Shown here in pieces: positions 47,661 through 56,681 of a DNA stretch of 63,657 nucleotides. The notes beneath the pieces are model-generated. The model was not told the origin of the DNA. It made no database searches and saw only the letters and a list, made by a program, of their open reading frames with translations. How positions within the stretch are numbered: the stretch's first letter is position 1; each line of letters opens with the position of its first letter. The translations under genes and the position numbers were made by a program. This DNA is from Deltaproteobacteria bacterium (GTDB lineage Bacteria > Desulfobacterota > Binatia > Binatales > Binataceae): positions 1 through 63,657 of the forward strand of contig JAJXZF010000062.1 in NCBI GenBank assembly GCA_021780225.1, read 5' to 3'.

Positions 47661-48875
47661 ATGATTTCGCGTGAGGCCGAACTCGTAATCGATCTGGTTT
47701 CAGCGTACGTTTGCGCCGCGGACGAGGAGAGCGTCGCGGCGGCGGTGAAGCCGGGAATCGATTGGAATGAGGTCGAGCGGATCGCTATGTGGAATGCGCT
47801 GGCGCCGATACTGTATCACGTTCTATCCGCGCGTCCGGATTGTGCGCCGGTCGAGAAACTTGCGCAGTGGCGTGAGCTGGTCCGCGCCAATCGGGTCCGC
47901 AACGCCTATCTTGAGAACGCCGTCGTCCGAATCACGAACGCGCTGGCGGACAAGGGCGTAATCGCGATCGCATTCAAGGGGCCCGTGCTCGCGGCGGCGG
48001 CGTTTGGGGACCTTGGGCTGCGCCAGTTCATCGACCTCGACATCCTGGTGCGGCCATCGGAGTTTGGGTCTTGCCGCGAGACGCTCGCGGGGTTGGGTTA
48101 TCGATCGGAATATTCCGGCTTGCGCGACGAAGACCGGGATTTTTTTCAGTCATATCAGGAGACCTTCGACAGCGACGATTGGCTCGCACCGCTCGACGTC
48201 CACTCTCGATTGAATCCGCGCTATTTCGCGTATGCGCCGGAGGGCGATGCGCTGTTTCGGCGGGCCGCCATGATCGAGCTTAAAAGCGGTAGCATAAGGA
48301 CGCTTTCGAACAACGACCTGGTGCTCCATCTGTGCGTCCATGGCGCCAAGCATGGATGGAACTCGCTGGGATGGATTCTGGATATCGCGGCGTTCATGCG
48401 CCGCAATCCGGGGATCGATTGGAGATCGATGTTGGACGACGCATCTTCGGTTGGCGGCCGGCGGATGCTCTTGCTGGGAATTTATTTGACTCGCGATCTA
48501 TTGAAAGCGCCGATTCCGGAGGAAGTGGCGGCGCTCGCTTCCAGCGACAGAGTAATCGTCGATCTTGCCGCCGGCATCAAGCGCGGCCTCTTCCGCAACA
48601 TCGAGCGGCGCGGCGGAGTGATCGGCGAGTGGTCGGCGCCCGTGCGTGCGATTGAATCAACCCGCGGCCGCATACGCTACGTCGCCACGCGGGCGTTGGG
48701 GCCGACGATCGAAGATTGGAAGCTGATGCCGCTGCCTCGCCCGTTGTATCCGCTCTACTATGCAATTCATCCTCTGCGCATGGCGATTACGCAGACGCCG
48801 CGAATAGTCAAATCGCTGTTTGGCGTCCCGGCGGCAAATACCAAATCGCGAAGCCCGCGCCTTGCCGAAGCCTGA
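47661..48875 (+). CDS. Nucleotidyltransferase family protein (NTP_transf_5)
   Basis: The 404-aa product has the NTP_transf_5 core AIAFKGPVLAAAAFGDLGLR followed by QFIDLDILV (Lys106; acidic pair Asp125/Asp127), a DVHSRL His/Asp block and a later LCVHGAKHGWNSLGWILD motif (about 222-239). This family is frequently next to HprK-like kinase, PqqD and asparagine-synthetase-like genes in RiPP loci, but its reaction is unknown. It is the first plus-strand gene of the cluster; the ABC exporter starts 28 bases later. Confidence 0.78.
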   Translation: MISREAELVIDLVSAYVCAADEESVAAAVKPGIDWNEVERIAMWNALAPILYHVLSARPDCAPVEKLAQWRELVRANRVRNAYLENAVVRITNALADKGVIAIAFKGPVLAAAAFGDLGLRQFIDLDILVRPSEFGSCRETLAGLGYRSEYSGLRDEDRDFFQSYQETFDSDDWLAPLDVHSRLNPRYFAYAPEGDALFRRAAMIELKSGSIRTLSNNDLVLHLCVHGAKHGWNSLGWILDIAAFMRRNPGIDWRSMLDDASSVGGRRMLLLGIYLTRDLLKAPIPEEVAALASSDRVIVDLAAGIKRGLFRNIERRGGVIGEWSAPVRAIESTRGRIRYVATRALGPTIEDWKLMPLPRPLYPLYYAIHPLRMAITQTPRIVKSLFGVPAANTKSRSPRLAEA

Positions 48876-48903
48876 GGATTCATCGCCAGCCGGGCGCAGC
48901 GTT

Positions 48904-50784
48904 ATGGAGAGCGTCGATCACGCGGAGCCGCACGGCTCTGAACAGCTTTACAGCGGGCGCGCCGGCGACCGCATCGCGGAGGCGGGCAGCGGATCATTCG
49001 CCGCATTAATTGCTCTGGTGCGCACGATCGCGCAAATCGCGCCGGGGCGTTTCGCCTTGACGATCGCATTGATCGCGATGTTTTCGCTTACCGAAGGCGC
49101 AGGCGTGGCGATGCTTTTTCCGACGCTGCAGTTGGCGGGATACAACCTCGAAAGCCAGGGCAAGGTGGGACATTACGCGCACGTCGTCGGGAACGCATTC
49201 ACGGCCGCTGGATTGAATCCGACGCTGCCGCTGATGCTCAGTTTGTATATTTTGGTGATAGCGGCGCGATCGCTGATCGATCGCTATCGCAACGTATGCG
49301 ACGCGCAGGTGCATCGGCGCGTCGAGGACGTGATGCGCCGGCGGCTGTATCGAGCGATCAGCGAGGCGAATTGGCAATTCATCACCCGAAGCCGCTTGTC
49401 GGATTTCAATCACGCATTGACCGCGGAGATGGACCGAATAACGACCGCGGCCTCATTTCTTACGGCGCTCGCGGCCAACCTCGTGATGGGCGTGCTTTAC
49501 GTGGGCGTCGCGCTGGCGCTGTCCGCGCCGATGACGTTGACGATCATCCTTCTTGGTGCGCTGATGACTCTGGCGCTGTCGCGCCGAACGCGCGGACTCG
49601 AGGAACTTGGAGCGGCTTTGTCCCGGCAGACGAGTCTCATCTATGCCGCGGCGAGCGATCATTTGCAGGGACTGAAGACCGCGAAAACCTACGACGCCGT
49701 GACGCGCGATTTCGAGCTTTTCTCGAACGTGAGCCGGCGAATCGCGGATACATACATAAAGGTGGAACGTGAACAGGCGACGATGAGTTCGTGGTTCGAG
49801 CTCGGATCGGCGATGGCGCTGGGAGTCGTGCTTTTGGCGGCGCTGAAGCTGTTCGCGGCGCCGCCTGCGATGATTCTGATTCTGATTCTGCTCTTTGCGC
49901 GGCTGATGCCCCGCTTCCAGTCGAGCCATCAGTATTACCGCACAATCATCAACGCGTTGCCGTCCTTCGCAAACGTATGCGCGATGGAACGCCGCTGCCG
50001 CGCGGCCGCCGAAGCTCCCGGATCGCCGGGTCACAAGCTGTCCCTTACGAATCAAATCCGCTTGAACCGGGTTTCGTTCACATACGGCGCCGGCGTGAGA
50101 CCGGCGCTTTCAGCGGTCGATTTGACTATTCCCGCGGGGCGGATTACCGCGGCGGTCGGGCCTTCAGGCGCGGGCAAAAGCACTATCGCGGACATCGTGA
50201 TGGGCCTCCTCGAACCGACCGAAGGCGAGGTCATGGTGGATGACGCACGGCTCAATTCGACTGCGCGACGCGGATGGCGAACTCAACTCGGATATGTCGG
50301 CCCGGAAACCGCGTTGTTTAATTTAAGCATCCGCGAAAATCTGCTCTGGGCGCGGCCTGACGCAACCGAGTCCGAGCTGAAGGAAGCGCTCAAAGCATCC
50401 TCCGCTGATGATTTCACGCGAGCGCTGCCAGACGGACTGGATACCATCGTGGGCGATCGCGGAGCGCTGTTTTCTCAAGGCGAATGCCAGCGGCTTGCGA
50501 TTGCGCGGGCGCTGCTCCGCCGTCCGGCGCTGCTTGTGCTTGACGAGGCGACGAACAATCTCGACTATCACAATGAGAAGAGGGTGCTCGGCGCGATCGC
50601 GAAGCTCCGTCCGGAAACCACGGTTTTGGTTATCACTCATCGGCTTTCGACAATTCGCTGGGCCGATCTGATCTATGTAGTCGAAGACGGCAGGATTGTG
50701 GAATCCGGAGGCTGGAACGAGCTGACGGCGAAGCGTAGCGGACGGTTTCATGCACTGTGCGAGTCGCAGCGATTGGTGGCTTGA
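48904..50784 (+). CDS. ABC exporter, fused permease-ATPase
   Basis: The 626-aa half-transporter has six membrane helices (about residues 40-340) and a C-terminal ATPase: Walker A GPSGAGKST (419-427), a degenerate signature LFSQGECQRLAIARALLRRP, Walker B LLVLDEATNNLD and the switch His in VITHRLST. There is no N-terminal C39 peptidase domain, so it does not trim a leader. In the RiPP setting it probably exports the mature peptide (LapD/McjD-like role). ATG 48904 is used; 60 residues upstream overlap the previous gene and are not needed. Confidence 0.85.
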   Translation: MESVDHAEPHGSEQLYSGRAGDRIAEAGSGSFAALIALVRTIAQIAPGRFALTIALIAMFSLTEGAGVAMLFPTLQLAGYNLESQGKVGHYAHVVGNAFTAAGLNPTLPLMLSLYILVIAARSLIDRYRNVCDAQVHRRVEDVMRRRLYRAISEANWQFITRSRLSDFNHALTAEMDRITTAASFLTALAANLVMGVLYVGVALALSAPMTLTIILLGALMTLALSRRTRGLEELGAALSRQTSLIYAAASDHLQGLKTAKTYDAVTRDFELFSNVSRRIADTYIKVEREQATMSSWFELGSAMALGVVLLAALKLFAAPPAMILILILLFARLMPRFQSSHQYYRTIINALPSFANVCAMERRCRAAAEAPGSPGHKLSLTNQIRLNRVSFTYGAGVRPALSAVDLTIPAGRITAAVGPSGAGKSTIADIVMGLLEPTEGEVMVDDARLNSTARRGWRTQLGYVGPETALFNLSIRENLLWARPDATESELKEALKASSADDFTRALPDGLDTIVGDRGALFSQGECQRLAIARALLRRPALLVLDEATNNLDYHNEKRVLGAIAKLRPETTVLVITHRLSTIRWADLIYVVEDGRIVESGGWNELTAKRSGRFHALCESQRLVA

Positions 50785-50843
50785 GACCATTTTCGCCGAT
50801 TGCAACCCATCTACTGTCCATTACCCGGAGGGTCGCTCAGTAT

Positions 50844-51815
50844 ATGAAATTGACGCGCGCACGGAATGAATTGCTCGCGTCGCTTCAAATGAGCGGCCAA
50901 GAGCGCGAAGATCGGGTCGGCAAAGCGATAAGTCCGGACTATTGGCAAGCGTTGTGCCCGGAGATTCCTTTAGAGGTTGCGAATTTCAAAATTGGCGAAT
51001 TACCTTTCAATACCACTCTGGTTGAAGATTCCCTGCGCAGTCTGAAGACGAAAGGCTATTTCGCCGCCGGACGCTTGATCTCCGAGGTGTCGGTCATGCC
51101 AATGCGGGCATGCGTCGAAACGGTTAGAAAAGCGGGATGGCCGCCGGTTTTCGCATTTGCATACGATCCTTTCTGGTCCATCACGCGAGTATCTTTCATA
51201 GCGGAATTTATAGCCGCTCTTCTCGGAGCTGAATTTAACCTCATAATGTCCCGAGTCTGGTGTTACTATATACCGGCCGTCCGAGGCGCCGGAGGATGGA
51301 CGCCGCACGCAGACGATTATCGAGAGCATCAGGGCAGGATTACGCTTTGGATTGCTTTGACCGAAGCGACGCTCGACAACGGCTGTATGTACGTTGTTCC
51401 TCAGGACTTGATATATGGAGCCAAGGTTCCCGTGAAAGAGCGGCTGCGGGAGCCGTTAATTTCAAGCGAGTATTGTCTGGAGTTGCTGCATAGCTGCCGT
51501 GCGTTGCCGGCGGCGGCGGGCTCGGTTCTGGGCTGGGACCCGCGAACCATTCACTGGGGATCGAAATGCCAGGAACCGAAATGGCCGCGAATCAGCCTCG
51601 GTTGCGAGTTCGTGAGCAGAGGAGTAACGCCGAAACCGCACACAATCGACGAACTTGCTCCGGGTCAAAGCGGAGCGGCGCTGCCGAGTTTCATCCAGCG
51701 GATGCGGCACATCGCGCTCTCGATTCGAATCCATAAGGGCCGCGATTTGAAAGCGGCGAGGTTTTCGCAAGTAGCCGAGGAATTGATCAGGATAACGAAT
51801 GAGCGGGCGTCTTGA
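50844..51815 (+). CDS. Phytanoyl-CoA dioxygenase-like Fe(II)/2OG oxygenase, paralog 1
   Basis: This 323-aa protein has the facial triad of Fe(II)/2-oxoglutarate enzymes: His155-x-Asp157 (GWTPHADDYRE) and His237 (RTIHWGSKC), followed by an Arg (about 249) for 2-oxoglutarate. LDNGCMYVVPQ (178-188) is the PhyH-type strand. A GGAGG lies twelve bases upstream of ATG 50844. It hydroxylates or otherwise oxidises a substrate in the cytoplasm; here the RiPP precursor is a plausible one. Its paralog at 56682-57653 has the same length. Confidence 0.8.
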   Translation: MKLTRARNELLASLQMSGQEREDRVGKAISPDYWQALCPEIPLEVANFKIGELPFNTTLVEDSLRSLKTKGYFAAGRLISEVSVMPMRACVETVRKAGWPPVFAFAYDPFWSITRVSFIAEFIAALLGAEFNLIMSRVWCYYIPAVRGAGGWTPHADDYREHQGRITLWIALTEATLDNGCMYVVPQDLIYGAKVPVKERLREPLISSEYCLELLHSCRALPAAAGSVLGWDPRTIHWGSKCQEPKWPRISLGCEFVSRGVTPKPHTIDELAPGQSGAALPSFIQRMRHIALSIRIHKGRDLKAARFSQVAEELIRITNERAS

Positions 51816-51999
51816 AGTCGCGCTGTCCTCGTTCGCGGCAAACGGCCATAGCCGGATTGGTTCCAGCGGATTATGCATGAGCATGTCGCCGAATACGCAC
51901 TCGTTCGGAAGGACGACCGGCTTGCGTCTTGAGCGTCGAAACGGGTTCGGTTTAGCCGTTTTCTTTGTGGAGTGCGCAAACTAGATAGCTGGCGAATGT

Positions 52000-52872
52000 A
52001 TGAGCCGATCGCCGAATTTGAGCCGTGACGCGGCATTTTCGTATCGATGCGGACGGTGCATGTCGTGCTGTCACGATGCGCACATTGCGCTTACTCCTTA
52101 TGAAATCCTGCGCCTGTCCCGAAGCCTCAATCTCTCGACGACGGAGTTTATCGATCGGCATTTAATTGAAGGCGGCATGGTCCTTCGCAATCTGGCTGAC
52201 GGCGGATGCTGCATGCTGGGCGACGGGAGCTGTCGCGTATATTCCGATCGTCCCCTTGTATGCCGCACCTATCCGCTGCTGCGAGTCGTTCGCGGGCAGG
52301 CCGAGAGTTTCGCGAAGTTCATGCCGTTGCCGACGACGCTGGGCGTGTATGGAGAAGCTGGAACGGTCGGCGATTTTCTGACGGAACATCGAACCGCCGA
52401 ATTTATATCCAATCATGACCGTTATTTCGCGGTTCTCCAGAGAATTATCGCTGCGATTGCCGCCGCGATAACATCCTCTCCGAAGCTGTTTCCCGTTGTC
52501 CGCGAAATTATTGAACGGCGAACGGAATTTCACGCAAAAACACCTGCGCGATTAATGGACGTCGACGTGGTTGTCGGCGACTACTGCGGAAGCCGCGGAC
52601 GTGCGTGTCCGCGCGAATTCGACGACGTAATCGATCTGCACGTGACGGCGATCGAAGAGATCGCGGAGGATTTGCGCAAAGGCGTCGCGCGTGACGGATC
52701 GCCGCTCGATCATGACGACGGCGCGGCGTCGCAGCGTTGGCAAAATCAACTTGCGGACCTCTCGGAATTGGCGGGCGCGCTCGGGGCCGCGGCGGACGCC
52801 AACGTGATGCTTATGTTGACGTCGGCCATCTTCGGCCTCCCAAATCAGGGACGCGCCGGGACCTCCAAATAG
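52000..52872 (+). CDS. YkgJ-type cysteine-cluster protein
   Basis: The 290-aa product has Cys17-x2-Cys20-x2-Cys23-Cys24 (RCGRCMSCCHDAHIALTP) and a second group Cys70, Cys71, Cys78, Cys88 (GGCCMLGDGSCRVYSDRPLV), the eight-Cys metal site of the YkgJ/FliB-like family. Members are thought to bind Fe-S or Zn; FliB-type members methylate lysine. The C-terminal half is helical with no known family. It follows PhyH paralog 1 after about 180 bases and converges on the cyclase gene. Confidence 0.8.
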   Translation: MSRSPNLSRDAAFSYRCGRCMSCCHDAHIALTPYEILRLSRSLNLSTTEFIDRHLIEGGMVLRNLADGGCCMLGDGSCRVYSDRPLVCRTYPLLRVVRGQAESFAKFMPLPTTLGVYGEAGTVGDFLTEHRTAEFISNHDRYFAVLQRIIAAIAAAITSSPKLFPVVREIIERRTEFHAKTPARLMDVDVVVGDYCGSRGRACPREFDDVIDLHVTAIEEIAEDLRKGVARDGSPLDHDDGAASQRWQNQLADLSELAGALGAAADANVMLMLTSAIFGLPNQGRAGTSK

Positions 52873-52920
52873 ATCGGGCGCCGCGCGGCGGAACGGTCCG
52901 ATTTCCTGGAATCGAGCATC

Positions 52921-54828
52921 CTATGACCGGGCGCCGCCGAAAATTACGTTGTGCCAAATCTCTATCGCGATCGCCATCCACAAGCGGCCGCTATATTTGA
53001 CCACGCCTTTGTCGTAAGACTCGATCATCTCGGAATAGTCATTCTTGAGGACGGCCGGATCAACCCAGCCGCGCCGCGCGATTTCGAGATTGTCCCACGC
53101 AATCCTGTCGCCGTTGCGCTTCATCGCGTCATGGAAAGGATGTTCGAACGACGCCTTTGAAAATCTCGCGCGAATTTTCTCCGGAAGAACGCCGCGCATC
53201 GCGTTTCTGACTATCCGCCGCTCCTCGCCGAATCGCCGGCATTGATCCTCGGGAATCGCCCATGCGAACTCGACGACGCGCCGATCCAGAAAAGGGTGGC
53301 GCGCTTCCAGGCCGTTTCTAACGTGTGAATGCTCGACTTCGTCCACGACCACAAAGAAATCGCCGTAATGCATAAAATCATAAAAGTCGCGGCGCGCGAT
53401 CGACATCGGCGCGGCGCGCGCAGGCGTCGGCTTCAGGCGTTCTTCCAGCGCGATGCGCCGCGCGAATCCAGGATCGATCCAGGGAGGAAAAGACTGTTTA
53501 TGCCCAGCGAGCCCATGCGCCATTCGTTGCATCGCGCGCGGCAGGAGCGGCAAAAGGCCTTTTGCCAGAAATATGTGCAAGGCTCCGATTTTCTCCCCGA
53601 ATCTAACCGGCGATTGCAGCGAGTCGATGCGAACCTGCCGCATAAGCGACCGCAGTTCGCCCCGGCGCAGCAGGTCTGCGATATCGTCGAGACAGCCGCT
53701 GAAACATTCGTCGCCGCCAAGTCCGGTCAGCAGCACGCGCGCGCCGTCGCCACGGACCGCTTCCCACAGCCGCAGCATTGAGAGGTGATTTGGATATTCC
53801 GGAAAATCTCGATGTTTGCGAACCCATTCGAAATTATCGAACTCGCCGGTAGGATTGTGCGTCAGGAGATCGCCGCGCACGCCGGTATGCCGGAGCGCTT
53901 CATTGATATAATCGGTTTCATCGTCAACAAGGCCGGGAAAGGTCAACGAGTACGTTTTGAAACGAGACGGTGAAGAAGGCCCGCCGTCGAAAAATTTGTG
54001 CGCGGTGCAGACAATCGACGAGGAATCGAGGCCGCCGCTCAATTGCATCGCCAGAGGACCGGCGCAACGCATCCGGCAGCGTACCGATTCCTTGAATATG
54101 TCGAGGAAATGCTCGGCGTATTCGTCGTCGTTGCGGTATCGGAGCTCTTTTCGCGGATCCAAATCGAAATACCGGCGGACGCTGATTCGACCTTGGCTGG
54201 CGGTCAAGACGTGCCCGGGTCGCAGTCGCATGATTGAGCGAAAGAGGGTTTCTCCGCCGGTCGCGCGTTGATAGGCGAGATACTCCCCGACCATCCCTTC
54301 GTTCGGCTGACGGGGAATCTCCGGATGCGACAACAGGGCGTTAATTTCGGAGCCGCAGACGAAGATGCGGCCGTCGCCATAGTAATAAAGCGGCTTGACG
54401 CCCAGTGCGTCGCGCGCGCAGAGCAAAGTTTCCGCGCGCGCATCCCAAATCGCCAGGGCGAAATCCCCCAAGAGCTTTTCGACGAACGGTTCGCCCCAGC
54501 ACTGGTAGCTGCGGAGGACAATTTCAGCATCAGTCGTCGCGCGCGGTCGCAATCCTCGCTCTTCGAGCGCGTGCCGCAGCTCTGCCACGTTGTCGATCCG
54601 TCCGTCGAAAATCAAGCGATAATCGCCGGTTTCATCGCAGTGCGGCTGGGTTTCGTCCAGCGACTCCGGCGTCGTGTGAAACATCCGATGGCCGAGCGCC
54701 GTCGGACCGCCGCGCCATATCCCGGAGCCATCGGGTCCGCGATGTGCGATCGCGTCGAGCATCCGTTCGATTTCACGCGGCTCGGCTGGGCGTCCGTCGA
54801 GATGGAGGATCGCCGCGAGGCCGCTCAT
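52921..54828 (-). CDS. Asparagine synthetase-like lasso cyclase (C protein)
   Basis: The 635-aa protein has the two-domain AsnB layout. The N-terminal glutaminase domain starts MSGLAAIL: the nucleophile Cys that normally follows Met is Ser, so no ammonia is made from glutamine. The ATP-pyrophosphatase motif SGGLDSSS is intact at 264-271. Such inactive-glutaminase AsnB homologues activate the side chain of Asp/Glu in lasso precursors by adenylation and close the macrolactam with the peptide N-terminus. A PqqD-like gene lies 32 bases upstream and would supply the precursor. Confidence 0.82.
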   Translation of the reverse strand: MSGLAAILHLDGRPAEPREIERMLDAIAHRGPDGSGIWRGGPTALGHRMFHTTPESLDETQPHCDETGDYRLIFDGRIDNVAELRHALEERGLRPRATTDAEIVLRSYQCWGEPFVEKLLGDFALAIWDARAETLLCARDALGVKPLYYYGDGRIFVCGSEINALLSHPEIPRQPNEGMVGEYLAYQRATGGETLFRSIMRLRPGHVLTASQGRISVRRYFDLDPRKELRYRNDDEYAEHFLDIFKESVRCRMRCAGPLAMQLSGGLDSSSIVCTAHKFFDGGPSSPSRFKTYSLTFPGLVDDETDYINEALRHTGVRGDLLTHNPTGEFDNFEWVRKHRDFPEYPNHLSMLRLWEAVRGDGARVLLTGLGGDECFSGCLDDIADLLRRGELRSLMRQVRIDSLQSPVRFGEKIGALHIFLAKGLLPLLPRAMQRMAHGLAGHKQSFPPWIDPGFARRIALEERLKPTPARAAPMSIARRDFYDFMHYGDFFVVVDEVEHSHVRNGLEARHPFLDRRVVEFAWAIPEDQCRRFGEERRIVRNAMRGVLPEKIRARFSKASFEHPFHDAMKRNGDRIAWDNLEIARRGWVDPAVLKNDYSEMIESYDKGVVKYSGRLWMAIAIEIWHNVIFGGARS

Positions 54829-54860
54829 CCGAATGTTTCGATCGGGCAGGTGGGCTTGAA

Positions 54861-55145
54861 TCAGCCGTTTTCGGCGGCGGAGACTCTGAGCATCCCTTTT
54901 TGGGACAGCTCATTTACGAATTTCTCGAAATCTTCGCGCAATTTTTCGGGATCGACGCCGTCGTACGCGTCGTTCAGCTCAGAGAGCGCTTTGTCGGTTG
55001 AACCATATTCCGCGATCAACCGCCAAATATCGTTTCCGGAACCCGTCAGGCCGAAATAGTGATTGGTAGCGAGATCCAGAATCACAACCTCGCCGCCCAA
55101 TTCGCGCCACACCACGTCTTCAGATATTTCGATCTTCATATGCAT
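54861..55145 (-). CDS. PqqD-like RiPP recognition protein (lasso B1-like)
   Basis: The 94-aa product (start at Met1 or Met3) shows the PqqD fold: a beta hairpin VVWRELGGEVVILDLATNHY and helices FGLTGSGNDIWRLIAEYGSTD and ELSQKGMLRV. This domain (RRE) binds the leader peptide and delivers it to the modifying enzymes; in split lasso systems it is the B1 protein. Its first 26 bases overlap the PRMT-PqqD gene, and the cyclase gene follows 32 bases behind, so the three minus-strand genes are a unit. No B2 protease is fused or adjacent. Confidence 0.85.
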   Translation of the reverse strand: MHMKIEISEDVVWRELGGEVVILDLATNHYFGLTGSGNDIWRLIAEYGSTDKALSELNDAYDGVDPEKLREDFEKFVNELSQKGMLRVSAAENG

Positions 55146-56274
55146 ATGGAACCATCACTTCGACGACAAAGACCGCGGCCTCCGCCGGCGAAGCAAACAA
55201 ATTCCGGTGCCTTTCGTAAACTTCCCGCTCGATTTCCGCCACATTTCTTCGACCGTCGCAGAGGTCCACGACTGTGCGCCGCGCCTCGCCCCATTTCGTC
55301 AGTTTAGGGACAAAATCCGGCCGGGCCTTTTGCAGGTCTTCGGGGCAGAAAAGCATCCCGAGAAAGGTTGAGTGGACGAACCGGGCGCGCTGCCGGCCGT
55401 TTTTGTCAAAAATCGCCGCCCGCCAAGAGACCAGCTTTTCTTCGGGGACGATTTTCATGGCGATTTGAACGCAATCGTCCGGTTCAACCGCGAGCGCCGG
55501 ATGCAGCGGGAAAAAGACCGCGCGGCGGCCAATTTTTTTCCCGGAGAGAGGCGAATTGGTCATGGTCACCGACGGCGACAGCAGGGCGGCGAACCATCCG
55601 CCAATGCCATGCAGCGTGGCCCGGCGCCGCACATTGCAAGCCGCCTTCCCACTGAGCACGGGCGCGCAATCGCGGGTAAGGTCGATTGAAGCGATAATCG
55701 ACGGCTCGGAGAGTATCTGATGCGGCTGGTAGGACGTGGGATGTCCCGTGTTGATCGCTATCGAGTGGGCCGGAGCGAAGTCGAACCCCTGCGGCGATTG
55801 TCTCCAGAAGTCAATTTCTCCGGCGAGGCTCGCGGCTTCGACCGGGGCGACGCACAAATCGATCCGCAACGGCGTCATCCGCGCGCTGGGCTTTAAGAGA
55901 CGACGGCGGGCGTCGGCGAAATACTGAACCGCTCCCGCCTCGAAGCCGAAACGGCCAATCTGATCGCTGACCACCACGTCGGCCAATTCCGGCAGGTTGA
56001 TCCGGGTCGACAGGCCTTTGACGCATACCACACGGTCGGCAAAGCCATTCGCCGCAAAGATCTCCCGCTCGAGTTGCGTAAGCCCGCCGTTATCGAGGGC
56101 GTATACTCTGGCCGCGCCGGACCGCAGCGCCAGGAGCCCGAGAATTCCCGTGCCCGAGCCCAAATCGACGACCACGTCGCCGGGCTTTACCACTTCCTCG
56201 ATTGCGCGGCGGAAGGCGGAAAGTCTAGCCTCATCGCTTAGGTATTCGCGATGTTCGTCGAGAACAAGTGACAA
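55120..56274 (-). CDS. PRMT-like methyltransferase fused to a C-terminal PqqD-like domain
   Basis: The only possible start is a TTG at 56274 (a TAA stands two codons before it). The 384-aa product has a SAM site VVVDLGSGTGILGLLALRSG (34-53) with YALDNG as the post-I acidic loop, then a beta-barrel-like region, as in protein arginine methyltransferases. The last 60 residues (about 325-384, ARRTVVDLCDGRRNVAEIER) resemble the C-terminal half of PqqD. An RRE-like domain on a methyltransferase points to a peptide substrate. It could methylate the RiPP precursor; the PRMT double-E loop was not clearly found. Confidence 0.72.
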   Translation of the reverse strand: MSLVLDEHREYLSDEARLSAFRRAIEEVVKPGDVVVDLGSGTGILGLLALRSGAARVYALDNGGLTQLEREIFAANGFADRVVCVKGLSTRINLPELADVVVSDQIGRFGFEAGAVQYFADARRRLLKPSARMTPLRIDLCVAPVEAASLAGEIDFWRQSPQGFDFAPAHSIAINTGHPTSYQPHQILSEPSIIASIDLTRDCAPVLSGKAACNVRRRATLHGIGGWFAALLSPSVTMTNSPLSGKKIGRRAVFFPLHPALAVEPDDCVQIAMKIVPEEKLVSWRAAIFDKNGRQRARFVHSTFLGMLFCPEDLQKARPDFVPKLTKWGEARRTVVDLCDGRRNVAEIEREVYERHRNLFASPAEAAVFVVEVMVPYAYEDRNI

Positions 56275-56681
56275 AGCTTATACTCACTCTTATGCCGGGC
56301 GCGCCGAATTTGGAAATTTTACCTGTAATCAATGCGAATCATCGATTCGCCAATATCCATTTACAGAAAGACAGGAGCGCCCGGCCTTTCACCTTTTTTC
56401 AAGCTGCACGACGTTTGAATGGTAACCGAGCGCCGCCCGAGATTCAACGCTTCTTTTTTCCCGATCCGGAAGCGCAAGCCGCCAATTCCCCCGACAGCCG
56501 TTTCGTTGAAACGCAATTTCGAACGTGTCGTCGCCTTCCGTCTGTGCTGACCGTTTAGTATCGTTTGGACGGATTGACGCCGTGAGCGTCCAATTCCCGG
56601 CTGGTCGGCGGTTCAGGTTCCGAGGCGCAGGAAAAGTGGATGTTCGACCTCAACGATCTACCGGGAGCGTTCGCGATTTAA
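56275..56681. other. 407-base divergent spacer between the PRMT-PqqD gene and PhyH paralog 2
   Basis: It should hold promoters for both flanking genes. A short plus-strand frame (56268-56558) has no ribosome binding site or recognisable product and is not called. The PRMT start has only a GAGTGAG stretch upstream. No operator or hairpin is evident. Confidence 0.4.

Noticed and set aside
47470-47664. Small frame ahead of the nucleotidyltransferase gene
   Set aside because: No leader motif, composition like non-coding DNA, no Shine-Dalgarno sequence.
47661-48875. Nucleotidyltransferase as part of a MNT/HEPN toxin-antitoxin pair
   Set aside because: It is the larger NTP_transf_5 type and no HEPN partner is next to it; the RiPP context explains it better.
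51799-51984. 61-codon frame between PhyH paralog 1 and the YkgJ-like gene, considered as a second precursor
   Set aside because: It lacks the lasso leader motif, overlaps the PhyH end and has no good ribosome binding site.
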